NCBI RefSeq assembly: GCF_003346775.1
Contig: NZ_CP031219.1
Location: 1,240,001 to 1,304,000 of the forward strand
Source of the DNA: Malaciobacter mytili LMG 24559
GTDB lineage: Bacteria > Campylobacterota > Campylobacteria > Campylobacterales > Arcobacteraceae
Direction of reading: 5' to 3'
DNA: 64,000 nucleotides
Part shown: positions 1 through 8,699 of the stretch, piece by piece
Position numbering within the stretch: position 1 is the first letter of the stretch
How the letters are laid out: every line of letters begins with the position of its first letter
Translations under genes and position numbers: made by a program
The notes under the pieces: model-generated
Seen by the model: only the letters and a program-made list of their open reading frames with translations
Told to the model about the DNA's origin: nothing
Database searches by the model: none

Positions 1-309
1 ATGAATTTTATAAAAATTTGGAAGTTTTTGTTTTAATAAAGTAATAGAAGTATCAGAAAGATTTGATTTTATATCATCAATAATCTTTTCCCTTTGTAAA
101 GTTACTATTTTACTTACTTTTATATTTGCTAATTCATTTATCTGCTCTTTTATTAAAGGCGTATTTGTAATAACTACAATTGAGTAATCATTTGAGATTT
201 TCTTTTTATATTCTTTTACTATATTTTGTGTAAATAAATATAAAGTAAAAGTTATTAACATAGCACAAAGTGGTATTACAAAAGCAAATATATTTTTAAG
301 AAACTTCAT
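1..309 (-). CDS. ftsX: Cell division protein FtsX, N-terminal part (runs off window)
   Basis: The first 103 codons of a gene reading leftward out of the window. The product starts [10 protein letters not shown], with a hydrophobic membrane segment at about residues 6-26, followed by a basic linker and the start of an extracytoplasmic domain. FtsX is the membrane subunit of the FtsEX complex, which couples ATP hydrolysis to cell-wall hydrolase activation at the division site. FtsX sequences are poorly conserved, so the call rests mainly on position: its ATG (307-309) lies inside the 3' end of ftsE with a 14-nt overlap, typical of translationally coupled ftsE-ftsX. The C-terminal membrane segments are outside the window. 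Confidence 0.75.
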   Translation of the reverse strand, partial: MKFLKNIFAFVIPLCAMLITFTLYLFTQNIVKEYKKKISNDYSIVVITNTPLIKEQINELANIKVSKIVTLQREKIIDDIKSNLSDTSITLLKQKLPNFYKIH

Positions 310-958
310 ATATTATCCCATCTTCAATTGATAACTGTCTAAACCTAATGCCAAAATTTTTAGGAACTCTATGTGTAACAACTACAACTGTAATCCCTAG
401 TTGTTCATTGGCACCTTTTAGTAAATTCCATACCACTTCAGCAGAATAATCATCTAAATTTCCTGTTGGTTCATCAGCAATAATTAGTTTTGGATTATGG
501 GCAAGTGCACGAGCAACGGCAACTCTTTGTTGCTCTCCACCACTTAATTCATTTGGATAATATCCAGCTCTATGTGCTAACTTAACATGAGCTAAAAGTT
601 TATTTGCTTGATCTTTTGATATGTCATGTGAATAGCCATTTATTTTTAGAGGAATCATAATATTTTCCTCTATTGTCCATTCATTTATAAGTTTATAATC
701 TTGAAAAATAATACCAATATCTCTTCTTAACTTTCTTAAGCTTTTAGAAGAAATACTATTCATCTCTTGGCCATCTATATTTAAACTTCCATGTTTAAGT
801 CCAATATCTCCATAAAAAGACTTTAGTAGGGTAGATTTACCACTACCACTTGTCCCTCCAATAAAAATAAATTCTTTACTATTTATTGAAAAGTTACCTT
901 TTTTTATAATAAATTTATTTTCATCATATGCCAAGTAGATATTTTTTGCTTGTATCAT
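296..958 (-). CDS. ftsE: Cell division ATP-binding protein FtsE
   Basis: ABC-type ATPase of 220 residues, the normal FtsE length. Walker A GTSGSGKS is at residues 35-42, the signature LSGGEQQ at 138-144 and Walker B LIIADEP at about 158-164, followed by the D-loop region TGNLDD and a switch histidine in VVTHR. It acts at the inner membrane with FtsX to regulate peptidoglycan hydrolysis during division. The LolD/MacB-type ABC family is related, but the adjacent ftsX and the location beside trmB favour FtsE. The start codon overlaps the trmB stop by one base (TAATG arrangement) and the stop overlaps ftsX, so the three genes appear translationally coupled. Confidence 0.92.
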   Translation of the reverse strand: MIQAKNIYLAYDENKFIIKKGNFSINSKEFIFIGGTSGSGKSTLLKSFYGDIGLKHGSLNIDGQEMNSISSKSLRKLRRDIGIIFQDYKLINEWTIEENIMIPLKINGYSHDISKDQANKLLAHVKLAHRAGYYPNELSGGEQQRVAVARALAHNPKLIIADEPTGNLDDYSAEVVWNLLKGANEQLGITVVVVTHRVPKNFGIRFRQLSIEDGIIYEVS

Positions 959-2142
959 TATTTTAAAATCTCTTTTAACCTTTCATGAGCTTTTATATTT
1001 GCACTTGTTGGAAGAGGATTTCCTTGGAAATATCTAGCTTTTTTATTTTCAATATAGATATATTTGCTAAGTGGTCTATTAAAACTTCCAATAGTTACTT
1101 GAATAAGTCCAGAATCTTTATCTATTGTAAAAACTTCTTCAATATTTATTACAAAATCTTCTTCAACCATAGGTTTAGAAGGGATATTTTTTACTAGTTT
1201 TTCTAAATCAATCTCATCAAATGAAAAATCATGTTTTAAGTTTATATCTTCATCTTCTTTTTGTGCTTCTAATACCACATCATAAATATGTTTACCTTGT
1301 TTTTTCCATCTATCTTCATATTTACTAGATACTTGTAAATCTTTATTAATATCAATAGTGATTTTTCCACTATTTAAATTTGTAAGAAGACCTACACAAA
1401 AATCAAAATACTTTCTACTATCTGTTCTAAGTTCTAAAGTTCCAGAAGGTTTTAAAACTCTTAATGCTTCATCTATAAAAGCATTTGAATAGATTCTTCT
1501 ATGTGGTTTTTTATCCCAAGGCACAGGGAAATGAACAAAGATTTTTCCTACTTTATTTGAATTAATAAATTCCATAAATAGTCTTGCATCATAATTTACT
1601 ACTAATACATTTGTAATATTTTGAATTTTTAATTGTTTTAAAAGTTGCTCTATTGAAGGAGTATGTATCTCTAAACCAATAAATTGAACATCAGGATTAT
1701 TTTTTGCTTGATAAAGTAGATGTCTTCCACTTCCAAAACCAATTTCAATTTGAATCTCTTTAGTAGTTTGAAACTCATTTACAAAATAATCAATCTCTTT
1801 TAAATACTCTTTTTGTGGTTGTATTTTAAGAGCAGTAAAACTATTAGTATTTGAAAATACTATATTACCTTCTACTTTTTGTATAAAACTATTTAAAGCC
1901 TCTTTAACTATTGTTACAGGTGTAACTCTTGTTATTTTATCTGCTTTTAACATCTTATCTTCATTTTTATTTTTTAAAGTTAATAAAAACTCTTTGTTTT
2001 CATAACTTACACCTATTTTATACTCTGTTCTTCTTTCTTTATCTGTAAAGTTATATGATTGTGCACAAAAATTAAATAAGACACCATTTTTTTCAAATGG
2101 TGTCTTAATATCTTCATAATTATTAAATACGATATGTGGCAT
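958..2142 (-). CDS. trmB: tRNA (guanine-N7-)-methyltransferase TrmB, long form
   Basis: Catalyses m7G46 formation in the tRNA variable loop using S-adenosylmethionine. The SAM-binding motif EIGFGSGRHLL is near residue 133, the acidic FIGLEIHTPS motif follows, and the TrmB signature HFPVPWDKKPHRRI is near residue 205. At 394 residues it is much longer than the roughly 210-240 residues of typical TrmB. The extra N-terminal ~110 and C-terminal ~120 residues match the long form known in Campylobacter and relatives. It lies 3 nt after flpA and overlaps ftsE by one base, so it sits in the middle of a minus-strand operon. The function of the extensions is unknown. Confidence 0.9.
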   Translation of the reverse strand: MPHIVFNNYEDIKTPFEKNGVLFNFCAQSYNFTDKERRTEYKIGVSYENKEFLLTLKNKNEDKMLKADKITRVTPVTIVKEALNSFIQKVEGNIVFSNTNSFTALKIQPQKEYLKEIDYFVNEFQTTKEIQIEIGFGSGRHLLYQAKNNPDVQFIGLEIHTPSIEQLLKQLKIQNITNVLVVNYDARLFMEFINSNKVGKIFVHFPVPWDKKPHRRIYSNAFIDEALRVLKPSGTLELRTDSRKYFDFCVGLLTNLNSGKITIDINKDLQVSSKYEDRWKKQGKHIYDVVLEAQKEDEDINLKHDFSFDEIDLEKLVKNIPSKPMVEEDFVINIEEVFTIDKDSGLIQVTIGSFNRPLSKYIYIENKKARYFQGNPLPTSANIKAHERLKEILK

Positions 2143-2145
2143 GGA

Positions 2146-3426
2146 TTAATTTAACTCTTTCAATTTTGGTAATACTAATTCTGTTGGTGCAGTTTTTTCA
2201 GAAGCAATTCCAAATTCATCAACTGCTTGTATTGCATAACTATATTCAACACCTCTTACAATATCTTTATCTTCATATCTTAAGGCATCTATTCCAGTTA
2301 TTTTTATAGTTTTTTTATCAAAAAAACCATCTTTGATTGTTTTATATACATTGTAACTAACTGTTCTTTTATCAGCACTTTGCCAGTTTAATATAGCTCT
2401 TTCTCCTTGAATTTGAGCTAGAGTGATAATAGGTTTATTAACTTTTGCTAATGTTGAACCCATAACAGCATTTATTTCTTTACTACTTTCTAAGTTATCA
2501 ACATCTGTAGTTGTAACCTTATAAAAATAGATTTTTCCATCTTCATTTACAAAATCTTCAAAATTTAAAGTTTGTGCATTTACTGTTTTTACTAAAGAAA
2601 AACCACCTGTTGCACTTGAACTTCTATAAATATTATATTTTAATACATCAGAAGATTCAGAAGGTTGCCAATTTAAGATTATTTTTCTTGGTTTATCATT
2701 TGTTGCATTTAATTGTGTTGTTCCATTAGGAAGAGCTTTTGTTTGAGCTTTTACTATTTCACTTGGTTTTGTTGCAATATCATCAAAAGTATAAGCAATT
2801 ACTCTATAATTATAAACAACATTATCTTTTAAATCTTCATCTATATATTCAGCTTGTAATCTTCCTTCAACTTCAGCTAATTTTTCCCATTTTGGAGTTT
2901 GTGGTGAACTTTTTTCTATTTTATAGTAAGCAATTCTTTCATTTGTATGTGGTCTCCATACAATTTTAATTTGTCTTGGAAGATTTGAAATTGCTTGTAT
3001 AAAACTAACACCTTCAGGAACATCTAGTGTTGATACTACATAATCACTTGTTGTTCTTGATTCAATATCGCTTTTTGTTGCACTTGAAATTTTATAAACA
3101 TATTTTGTATTTGGTTCAACTTCAGTATCAACATAATGTGTTGCATATTTATTTTTAATTGTATCAATTAATTGTAGTTTAGTTCCGTCTTTTTCAAGAT
3201 TTGCTCTATAGAAGTGGTATCCCACAACTCTACTATCATCAACTTTTCTCCATTCAAAGGCAATGGCATTAATATCTGCTATTGTTCTAATTGAATTAGA
3301 ATCAACAACTTCTAAAGTATCATCAATTTTTGGTTTTTTAGGATCTAATAAATCTCCTTTATAACTACACCCACTAACTAAAATTATTAAAGCAAGTGAT
3401 GATGTTATTTTCATCAAGTTTTTCAT
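2146..3426 (-). CDS. flpA: Fibronectin type III repeat lipoprotein (FlpA-like)
   Basis: Predicted outer-surface or periplasmic lipoprotein of 426 residues. The N-terminus has a signal sequence ending in a lipobox (LVSGC, Cys about residue 20). Four tandem beta-rich modules follow, with fibronectin type III features such as YRVIAYT, YNIYRSSSATGGF and YAIQAVDEFG spaced about 95 residues apart. Position between rluD and trmB matches the Campylobacter jejuni FlpA locus, where FlpA is a fibronectin-binding adhesin; a similar role here is inference. The ATG at 3426 is preceded by AAAGGA and overlaps the end of rluD by 53 nt; an ATG at 3414 would also give a good signal peptide but has no visible Shine-Dalgarno. 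Confidence 0.8.
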   Translation of the reverse strand: MKNLMKITSSLALIILVSGCSYKGDLLDPKKPKIDDTLEVVDSNSIRTIADINAIAFEWRKVDDSRVVGYHFYRANLEKDGTKLQLIDTIKNKYATHYVDTEVEPNTKYVYKISSATKSDIESRTTSDYVVSTLDVPEGVSFIQAISNLPRQIKIVWRPHTNERIAYYKIEKSSPQTPKWEKLAEVEGRLQAEYIDEDLKDNVVYNYRVIAYTFDDIATKPSEIVKAQTKALPNGTTQLNATNDKPRKIILNWQPSESSDVLKYNIYRSSSATGGFSLVKTVNAQTLNFEDFVNEDGKIYFYKVTTTDVDNLESSKEINAVMGSTLAKVNKPIITLAQIQGERAILNWQSADKRTVSYNVYKTIKDGFFDKKTIKITGIDALRYEDKDIVRGVEYSYAIQAVDEFGIASEKTAPTELVLPKLKELN

Positions 3427-4360
3427 TCAGTCCATTCCTTTCAAAGTTATTTTCTAAAAACTCTTTCATATCATTTGGTATCTTAGCTTTAAAGTTCATC
3501 TTTTCATTTGTAGTAGGATGATATAAATATAAACTATAAGCGTGTAGATAAAATCTATTTATTTTATTTAATTCGCCCTTAAATCCATATAAATTATCCC
3601 CTAGTATATGCCTATTTATCGAACTTATATGAACTCTAATCTGATGTGTTCTTCCTGTAAAAAGTTTTGCTGCTATAAGCTCATATTTTTCATTTTTACT
3701 TAATGCAATTTTACAAAAAGCAGACTTTGCATTTTTACCATTTTCAATTATTGCCATTTTAAGTCTATTTGTTGGATTTCTAGAAATTGGTTTTTCAATA
3801 ACTAAATTTTCTTTTAAAGGTAAATCAATTATTGCTAAATAATATCTTCCCATTGATTTATCTTCAAGCTGTTTAGCTAAATTAACATGAGCTTCATTTG
3901 ATTTTGCCACAACCATAACACCACTAGTTCCTTTATCTAATCTATGAACAATCCCATGTCGTTCTTCTCCACTAATTGTAGATAAAGAGATATTTTTTAG
4001 TTTAAGCCAATCAACTAAGGTTGCATCTTTTACACTTGGGGCTTCATGCACTGTTAAATTATAAGGTTTATTTATTACTAAAATATGTTCATCTTCATAA
4101 ATAATTTCAACATCTTTATCTTTTAATGAATTTTTTAAAAATTCTTCATCTTTTATGGGTGAAATTTCAGCTTCTGGAAAATTTACTTCTATATTTTGAT
4201 TCTCTTTTAATTTTATCCCAGTTTTTTCAATAACCTTACCTTCAACCTTTACAAAACCCTTCTTTATTAGTTGTTCTATTTGATTTCTTGATGCGTCTAT
4301 ATGCAACGCTAAAAATTTATCTAGTCTATTTGTCTCTTGAACAATAAAATTTTTATTCAT
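3374..4360 (-). CDS. rluD: RluA/RluD-family 23S rRNA pseudouridine synthase
   Basis: Protein of 328 residues with an N-terminal S4-type RNA-binding segment (about residues 9-60: LDKFLALHIDASRNQIEQLI) and a pseudouridine synthase domain. The catalytic motif HRLDKGTSGVMVVAKS near residue 138 contains the essential Asp. Later motifs GRTHQIRVH and HILGDNLYG are also typical of the RluA family. It isomerises uridine in large-subunit rRNA; which sites it modifies cannot be read from sequence, so rluD is the nearest family name. It is the first gene of the flpA-trmB-ftsE-ftsX run and starts only 19 nt from the divergent rodA start. Confidence 0.85.
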   Translation of the reverse strand: MNKNFIVQETNRLDKFLALHIDASRNQIEQLIKKGFVKVEGKVIEKTGIKLKENQNIEVNFPEAEISPIKDEEFLKNSLKDKDVEIIYEDEHILVINKPYNLTVHEAPSVKDATLVDWLKLKNISLSTISGEERHGIVHRLDKGTSGVMVVAKSNEAHVNLAKQLEDKSMGRYYLAIIDLPLKENLVIEKPISRNPTNRLKMAIIENGKNAKSAFCKIALSKNEKYELIAAKLFTGRTHQIRVHISSINRHILGDNLYGFKGELNKINRFYLHAYSLYLYHPTTNEKMNFKAKIPNDMKEFLENNFERNGLNEKLDENNIITCFNNFS

Positions 4361-4379
4361 ATTTTGCTACTCTTTCATT

Positions 4380-5486
4380 ATGCGAATATTTGATAAGAGA
4401 ATTGTATCTCATTTTGATTATGTATTAATTATATTTATTTTACCATTAATCTTATTATCATATCATTTGATAAATGAAACAAATGAAATTTTAGCTAATA
4501 AGCAATTGGTATATTTTTCTATTTCACTACTGGCTTTTATTGGTGTATTTATTTTTCCAATAAGAAAAAATATTAGGTTTATTCCTTTTTTATATTGGTT
4601 AGGAATAATATTACTTTTAGCAGTGGAATTTTTTGGTGAAGCAAGGCTTGGGGCTAGGAGATGGTTGAGTATTCCTTTTATAAATACTACAATACAGCCC
4701 TCAGAATTAATAAAACCTGTTTTTATTTTAATGTTAGGTTATCTAATTCAAAATAGACCACCTCAATCTGGTGGATATAATTTAAAAGATTTTATATACT
4801 TTTCATTTTATATTCTTTTGCCTTTTGTTTTAATAGCAAAAGAGCCTGACTTAGGAACAGCTTTAGTTTTATTACTTGTAGGTTATGGAATTTTATTTAT
4901 TATTGGAGTTAATTGGAAAATTTGGGCTACTATTATTCTTTTTATAGGAATTAGTTCCCCTTTATCTTATACTTATTTAATAAAAGATTACCAAAAGAAA
5001 AGAATAAAAGATTTTATTTCAGAAAAACCAAGCTATCACGTTCAACAATCAATTATTGCAATAGGTTCGGGTGGACTTAGTGGAAAAGAAAGTGATGAAG
5101 CAACTCAAACACAGCTTAAGTTTTTACCTATTGCTACAAGTGATTTTATTTTTGCTTTTTTTGTTGAAAGATATGGTTTTTTAGGTGCAGTAGGGCTTAT
5201 TTGTTTATATGCTTTAATAATATTTCACCTTTTATTAATGAATTACTATTTTAAAGATGATTATGTCATTAGAGTCTTTGCTTCAGGCTTAGGACTTTTA
5301 ATTTTCTTAAATATGAGTGTAAATATTCTTATGGTTATAGGATTTGCACCTGTTGTTGGACTTCCTTTGCCTTTATTTTCTTATGGCGGAAGTTCTTTTA
5401 TTAATTTTATAGTTTTATTTGCTATTTTGGAAAATTTATTAGCATTTAGATTTATGGATATGTATGAATTTGAAAGAAAATTATAA
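4380..5486 (+). CDS. rodA: Rod-shape determining protein RodA (SEDS glycosyltransferase)
   Basis: Polytopic inner-membrane protein of 368 residues with about ten hydrophobic segments, belonging to the SEDS family (RodA/FtsW) that polymerises lipid II into glycan strands with a class B penicillin-binding protein. Diagnostic stretches are GARRWLSIPF, QPSELIKPVF, KEPDLGTALVLL (containing the conserved catalytic Asp), QQSIIAIGSGGLSGK and the terminal VGLPLPLFSYGGSS. The compact N-terminus and location opposite rluD fit RodA (MrdB) rather than FtsW. No Shine-Dalgarno is visible before the ATG. TAAAAT at 4345-4350, within the rluD coding region, is a possible -10. Confidence 0.88.
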   Translation: MRIFDKRIVSHFDYVLIIFILPLILLSYHLINETNEILANKQLVYFSISLLAFIGVFIFPIRKNIRFIPFLYWLGIILLLAVEFFGEARLGARRWLSIPFINTTIQPSELIKPVFILMLGYLIQNRPPQSGGYNLKDFIYFSFYILLPFVLIAKEPDLGTALVLLLVGYGILFIIGVNWKIWATIILFIGISSPLSYTYLIKDYQKKRIKDFISEKPSYHVQQSIIAIGSGGLSGKESDEATQTQLKFLPIATSDFIFAFFVERYGFLGAVGLICLYALIIFHLLLMNYYFKDDYVIRVFASGLGLLIFLNMSVNILMVIGFAPVVGLPLPLFSYGGSSFINFIVLFAILENLLAFRFMDMYEFERKL

Positions 5487-5498
5487 CTTATAAACTAC

Positions 5499-5544
5499 AA
5501 GTGCAAAAAAGACTTTTATATAATTAAAAGCTTCTTTTGTGCTT
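5499..5544. terminator. Bidirectional terminator between rodA and the PhnD-like gene
   Basis: Arms 5499-5518 and 5525-5544 are 20 nt each around a 6-nt loop. They pair with two mismatches and some G-U pairs. The right arm reaches the stop codon of the minus-strand gene at 5543-5545. Such a hairpin between converging genes would terminate both transcripts; flanking T-tracts are interrupted, so strength is uncertain. Confidence 0.6.
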
Positions 5545-6358
5545 AATAATTATTGCTTTTTATTATACTTTTAATATCTTCAAAAACATTTTCTTTAACT
5601 TTTGTAAATCCTAAAATTTGATTTATTTCCGGTTTTGCTTTATATTCTAATAAAAGTTTTTTTATATTATTTGTATCTTGAAAGTTTAATTTTGAAGAAG
5701 AGATAAAAACATCTAAAGGTATAGGGTAACTAACAGCTAAGATTTTTATTTGATTTGCGTAAAGTTTTTGAGTATCATAAACAACTTGATCAAAAGTTCC
5801 TGCTGCATCAATTGAGTTATTTAATAAAGCTTCTATTACTCTATTATGCTTTTTTAAAAAGAAATATTTAGAAAAATCTTTTTTATAATCTATACCTTCT
5901 TCTTTTAGCATAAAATTTGGATATAAAAATCCAGAAGTTGAATTTTTATCAGTAAATCCAAATCTTTTTCCTTTTAAATCTTTTATACTATTTATTTCAT
6001 TATTTTGCATTTTTGTAATGATAAAGCTATTGTAATACCAAGTTATTTTATCATTTATTAATCTTAAGCTTGTTGCTAAGTAATTTGTATTTTCCAATTC
6101 ATTAAGATTTTTTATATATAAATAGCTACCAAGTGATGCTATATCAATTTGATTTTTTTTAATAAGTGAAATTAGATGTTTGTAGTCTCTACTAACTATT
6201 AATTCTAGTTTATATTCACTATTTTTATTAATATATTCTAATAAAGGAGAATATACCTTTACTAGTTCTTCTTTTGATTTATATGGAATTACTCCAATTA
6301 TAAGATTTTTTGAAAAAAGTGAAATAGTAAAAAATATACTTAAAATAAAAAATCTCAT
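5543..6358 (-). CDS. PhnD-like periplasmic substrate-binding protein
   Basis: Periplasmic binding protein of 271 residues with a signal peptide (about residues 1-17, ending LFSKN). The family features are those of phosphate/phosphite/phosphonate-type binding proteins: LIIGVIPYKSKEELVKVY, a central IASLGSYLY, KGKRFGFTDKNSTSGFLYP and a hinge motif AAGTFDQVVYD. These proteins bind small oxyanion-like ligands in phosphonate uptake, but no permease or ATPase gene is nearby. It follows the diguanylate cyclase gene after 3 nt, with AAAGGA about 6 nt before the ATG. A role as ligand receptor for that membrane enzyme is therefore likely, by inference. The ligand is unknown. Confidence 0.75.
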   Translation of the reverse strand: MRFFILSIFFTISLFSKNLIIGVIPYKSKEELVKVYSPLLEYINKNSEYKLELIVSRDYKHLISLIKKNQIDIASLGSYLYIKNLNELENTNYLATSLRLINDKITWYYNSFIITKMQNNEINSIKDLKGKRFGFTDKNSTSGFLYPNFMLKEEGIDYKKDFSKYFFLKKHNRVIEALLNNSIDAAGTFDQVVYDTQKLYANQIKILAVSYPIPLDVFISSSKLNFQDTNNIKKLLLEYKAKPEINQILGFTKVKENVFEDIKSIIKSNNY

Positions 6359-6361
6359 AAT

Positions 6362-7765
6362 TTATCCTTTTATACAGTCTCTTCCTGAATTTTTTGCTTC
6401 ATATAAGAAATTATCAGCAATTTTAAACATATGGTCTTTTGAAGTAAAATTACTATCATATTCCACATATCCAAAACTTGAAGAGATTTTTAATCCATTA
6501 ATATTTATATTACGTATTTTATCTCTTAGTTTTTCACAAAGTTTTTTACACTCCGCTGCATTTGTTCTTGTACAAACTATTAAAAACTCTTCTCCACCAA
6601 ATCTTGCTATATAATCAGTTACTCTAATATTAGTTCTTAAAATTCTTGCAAATTCTACTAAAACTTTATCTCCCATATCATGTCCATACTTATCATTTAT
6701 GGCTTTAAAATAATCAATATCTAAGATAATTATTGAAAAAATTGTGTTGTATCTTCTTGCTTCTTCAAATTTTAAACTAAAAATAGAATCTATTTTTCTT
6801 CTATTATAAACTTGAGTTAATTGATCAATTTGAGATAACCTTTCAAGTTTAATTTTATCTTTTTGAACTTGTATTGCCATACTTTGAATAGCTTTTGCAA
6901 TAGAGTTTATTTCATGCATCACATTTGTTTTATATATTTGTTTTACATCTTTTCTTAATTGTATTAAAGAGATTTTATTATTAGAAAAAGAAGATAGAAT
7001 TTCTGTTAATTTTATATATGGTTTTAGATGTTTTTTTATAATAATAAAAAGTAGTATTGATAAAAATATAACTAATGAAAGTAATGAAAAGAAAAGAAAT
7101 TCTCTTAACTTTTTAGTTGCTTCAATATCTTTATCAAGTAAAGAATTATAAATTAAAATATCTTCTATTTTTTCTATTTTATTTATATCTATATTCTTTT
7201 TTACTGATAGATTAAAAAGCGTACCATTTTCTAAATTTTCTAAAAAGTTACTCTTAATTTCTTGAGCAATTAAGATAAAACCAACACTTTTCCCATATTG
7301 AAGAACTTTTTTCCCAATTATTAAGCATAAAGTATTATCAATATAATCAATTTTATGTAAAACACCATTTGTTTTAAGTATTTTATAAAAATCTTTATTT
7401 ATTAAAGTATCAGAAAATTTAAATTCATCATGGGCTCTTGATAATACAACTGCATTTAAGTCCACAAAAAAAATCATTTTTTGAGAGTCTAAAAACTTTT
7501 TACCCCATATTGTAAGAAGGTCATTATCATTGAACCTAAAAGCATCTTTTACTTCATAAACAGAAGAAATTATATTTAAATTAACATATATTTGTTTTAT
7601 AATTTCATTTATTTTATTGCTTATAATTGATTTATCTTTTAACTCTTTTTTATAAAAGTTTTTAATTTGATTATTTATTACATGGTCAATTTGAATAAAA
7701 CTTATAGATATAATTATAATAAGAGGAATTAATGCAGTTACAAAGATTTTTGTATATAGGTTCAT
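6362..7765 (-). CDS. Membrane diguanylate cyclase with periplasmic sensor domain
   Basis: Protein of 467 residues. Transmembrane segments lie at about 7-26 and 222-245. The ~195-residue region between them is predicted periplasmic and looks like a dCache/sCache-type sensor (VIDLNAVVLSRAHDEF-like region). A HAMP-like linker follows. The C-terminal GGDEF domain has the active-site motif GGEEF at residues 390-394 and an inhibitory RxxD site (RVTD) five residues upstream. It should make cyclic di-GMP from two GTP and be product-inhibited. It is coupled to the downstream PhnD-like binding protein gene (3 nt gap), suggesting that protein presents a ligand to the sensor domain. Confidence 0.85.
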   Translation of the reverse strand: MNLYTKIFVTALIPLIIIISISFIQIDHVINNQIKNFYKKELKDKSIISNKINEIIKQIYVNLNIISSVYEVKDAFRFNDNDLLTIWGKKFLDSQKMIFFVDLNAVVLSRAHDEFKFSDTLINKDFYKILKTNGVLHKIDYIDNTLCLIIGKKVLQYGKSVGFILIAQEIKSNFLENLENGTLFNLSVKKNIDINKIEKIEDILIYNSLLDKDIEATKKLREFLFFSLLSLVIFLSILLFIIIKKHLKPYIKLTEILSSFSNNKISLIQLRKDVKQIYKTNVMHEINSIAKAIQSMAIQVQKDKIKLERLSQIDQLTQVYNRRKIDSIFSLKFEEARRYNTIFSIIILDIDYFKAINDKYGHDMGDKVLVEFARILRTNIRVTDYIARFGGEEFLIVCTRTNAAECKKLCEKLRDKIRNININGLKISSSFGYVEYDSNFTSKDHMFKIADNFLYEAKNSGRDCIKG

Positions 7766-7844
7766 TGTGTCATTCTTATAACTTTTTTATTAATATAACT
7801 AAATTATAATAATATTTCTATTAACTTAAATTTTATTAAATATA

Positions 7845-8645
7845 TTAATAAAGTCTATAATATACATAGATTCTAATCTTTGTAACTTCTTTTGGCCTTG
7901 GATAATCTTTATATGCAATCTCAATTGTTTCTATGGTATTTTTATCTAAAGTAGCATAACTAGAAGAATTAATAATTTTTAAATCCTTTATATCGCCGTT
8001 TGGATATAAGAAAAATTCTACTACATTTACTCCTTGTTGTCCTGTTCTTACTGCAATTCGTGGATAACCTTTTTCATATAAATATCTTTGAGTTATTTCT
8101 CCAATTTTTTTTAAACTATTTTGTAAGAAAGCTTTTTGAACTTTTGTAAATTTATTATACTCTTCTCCATATAGTTTTATATAGCTTTTTGTAACTTCAT
8201 CTAGTAACTCTTTATCTAATACAGGCTCACTTAATAAAAAGTTTTCTAAAGATTTTTTATCAACACTTTTTCTTCTTTCTTGCGGTTTTATTTCCTCTTG
8301 AACTTTTTTAAAGTTTTGTTCTTCTTTTTGAATTTGTTTTTTTGCTTCTTTTTTTATGGGAATTATAGGTTTTTTTTCTTTTTTTTGTGGTTCTATTTTT
8401 TTAGGAACTTTTTTTAATTCTTTTTTATACTCTTTTTGTACTACTTGTTCTTTTGGTTTAACAACCTCTTTTACAATAGGTTTAGGTTTTGTTAGCTTTA
8501 CATAAGTAATTGTGCTTTTATTATCTTTTGCTTTTTTATCAAAAGTTTTTTCAACTTTTTCTTCTTTTTTTTCCAGTTTATAGTTGTATAAAAATAAAAT
8601 ATGAATAGTTATTGATAAAATAAATGCTAGTATAATCGTTTTCAT
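7845..8645 (-). CDS. tonB: TonB-family energy transducer
   Basis: Protein of 266 residues. One N-terminal signal-anchor (about 3-20) is followed by a Lys/Pro/Glu-rich periplasmic spacer (about 25-130) with repeats such as KPKPIVKEVVKPKE and KKVPKKIEPQKKEKK. The C-terminal domain ends with GYPRIAV, VVEFFLYPNGDIKDLKI and YPRPKEVTKIRIYV, the conserved TonB core. It would transmit proton-motive force from ExbB/ExbD to outer-membrane receptors, but no exbBD or receptor gene is in the window. I chose ATG at 8645. An upstream in-frame TTG at 8663 exists, but TATAAT at 8652-8657 lies between them, ending 6 nt before the ATG, so the mRNA may be leaderless. Confidence 0.82.
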   Translation of the reverse strand: MKTIILAFILSITIHILFLYNYKLEKKEEKVEKTFDKKAKDNKSTITYVKLTKPKPIVKEVVKPKEQVVQKEYKKELKKVPKKIEPQKKEKKPIIPIKKEAKKQIQKEEQNFKKVQEEIKPQERRKSVDKKSLENFLLSEPVLDKELLDEVTKSYIKLYGEEYNKFTKVQKAFLQNSLKKIGEITQRYLYEKGYPRIAVRTGQQGVNVVEFFLYPNGDIKDLKIINSSSYATLDKNTIETIEIAYKDYPRPKEVTKIRIYVYYRLY

Positions 8646-8651
8646 AACGGG

Positions 8652-8664
8652 ATTATAGTACAAT
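8652..8664. promoter_or_regulatory. Back-to-back -10 boxes for tonB (-) and hemL (+)
   Basis: On the minus strand TATAAT occupies 8652-8657, 6 nt before the tonB ATG. On the plus strand TACAAT occupies 8659-8664, 35 nt before the hemL ATG. The two hexamers are separated by one base, implying mutually exclusive or coordinated divergent initiation. This is read from consensus only. Confidence 0.5.
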
Positions 8665-8699
8665 AATGCTTTTAAATTTAACTAAGAATAGGATTATAA

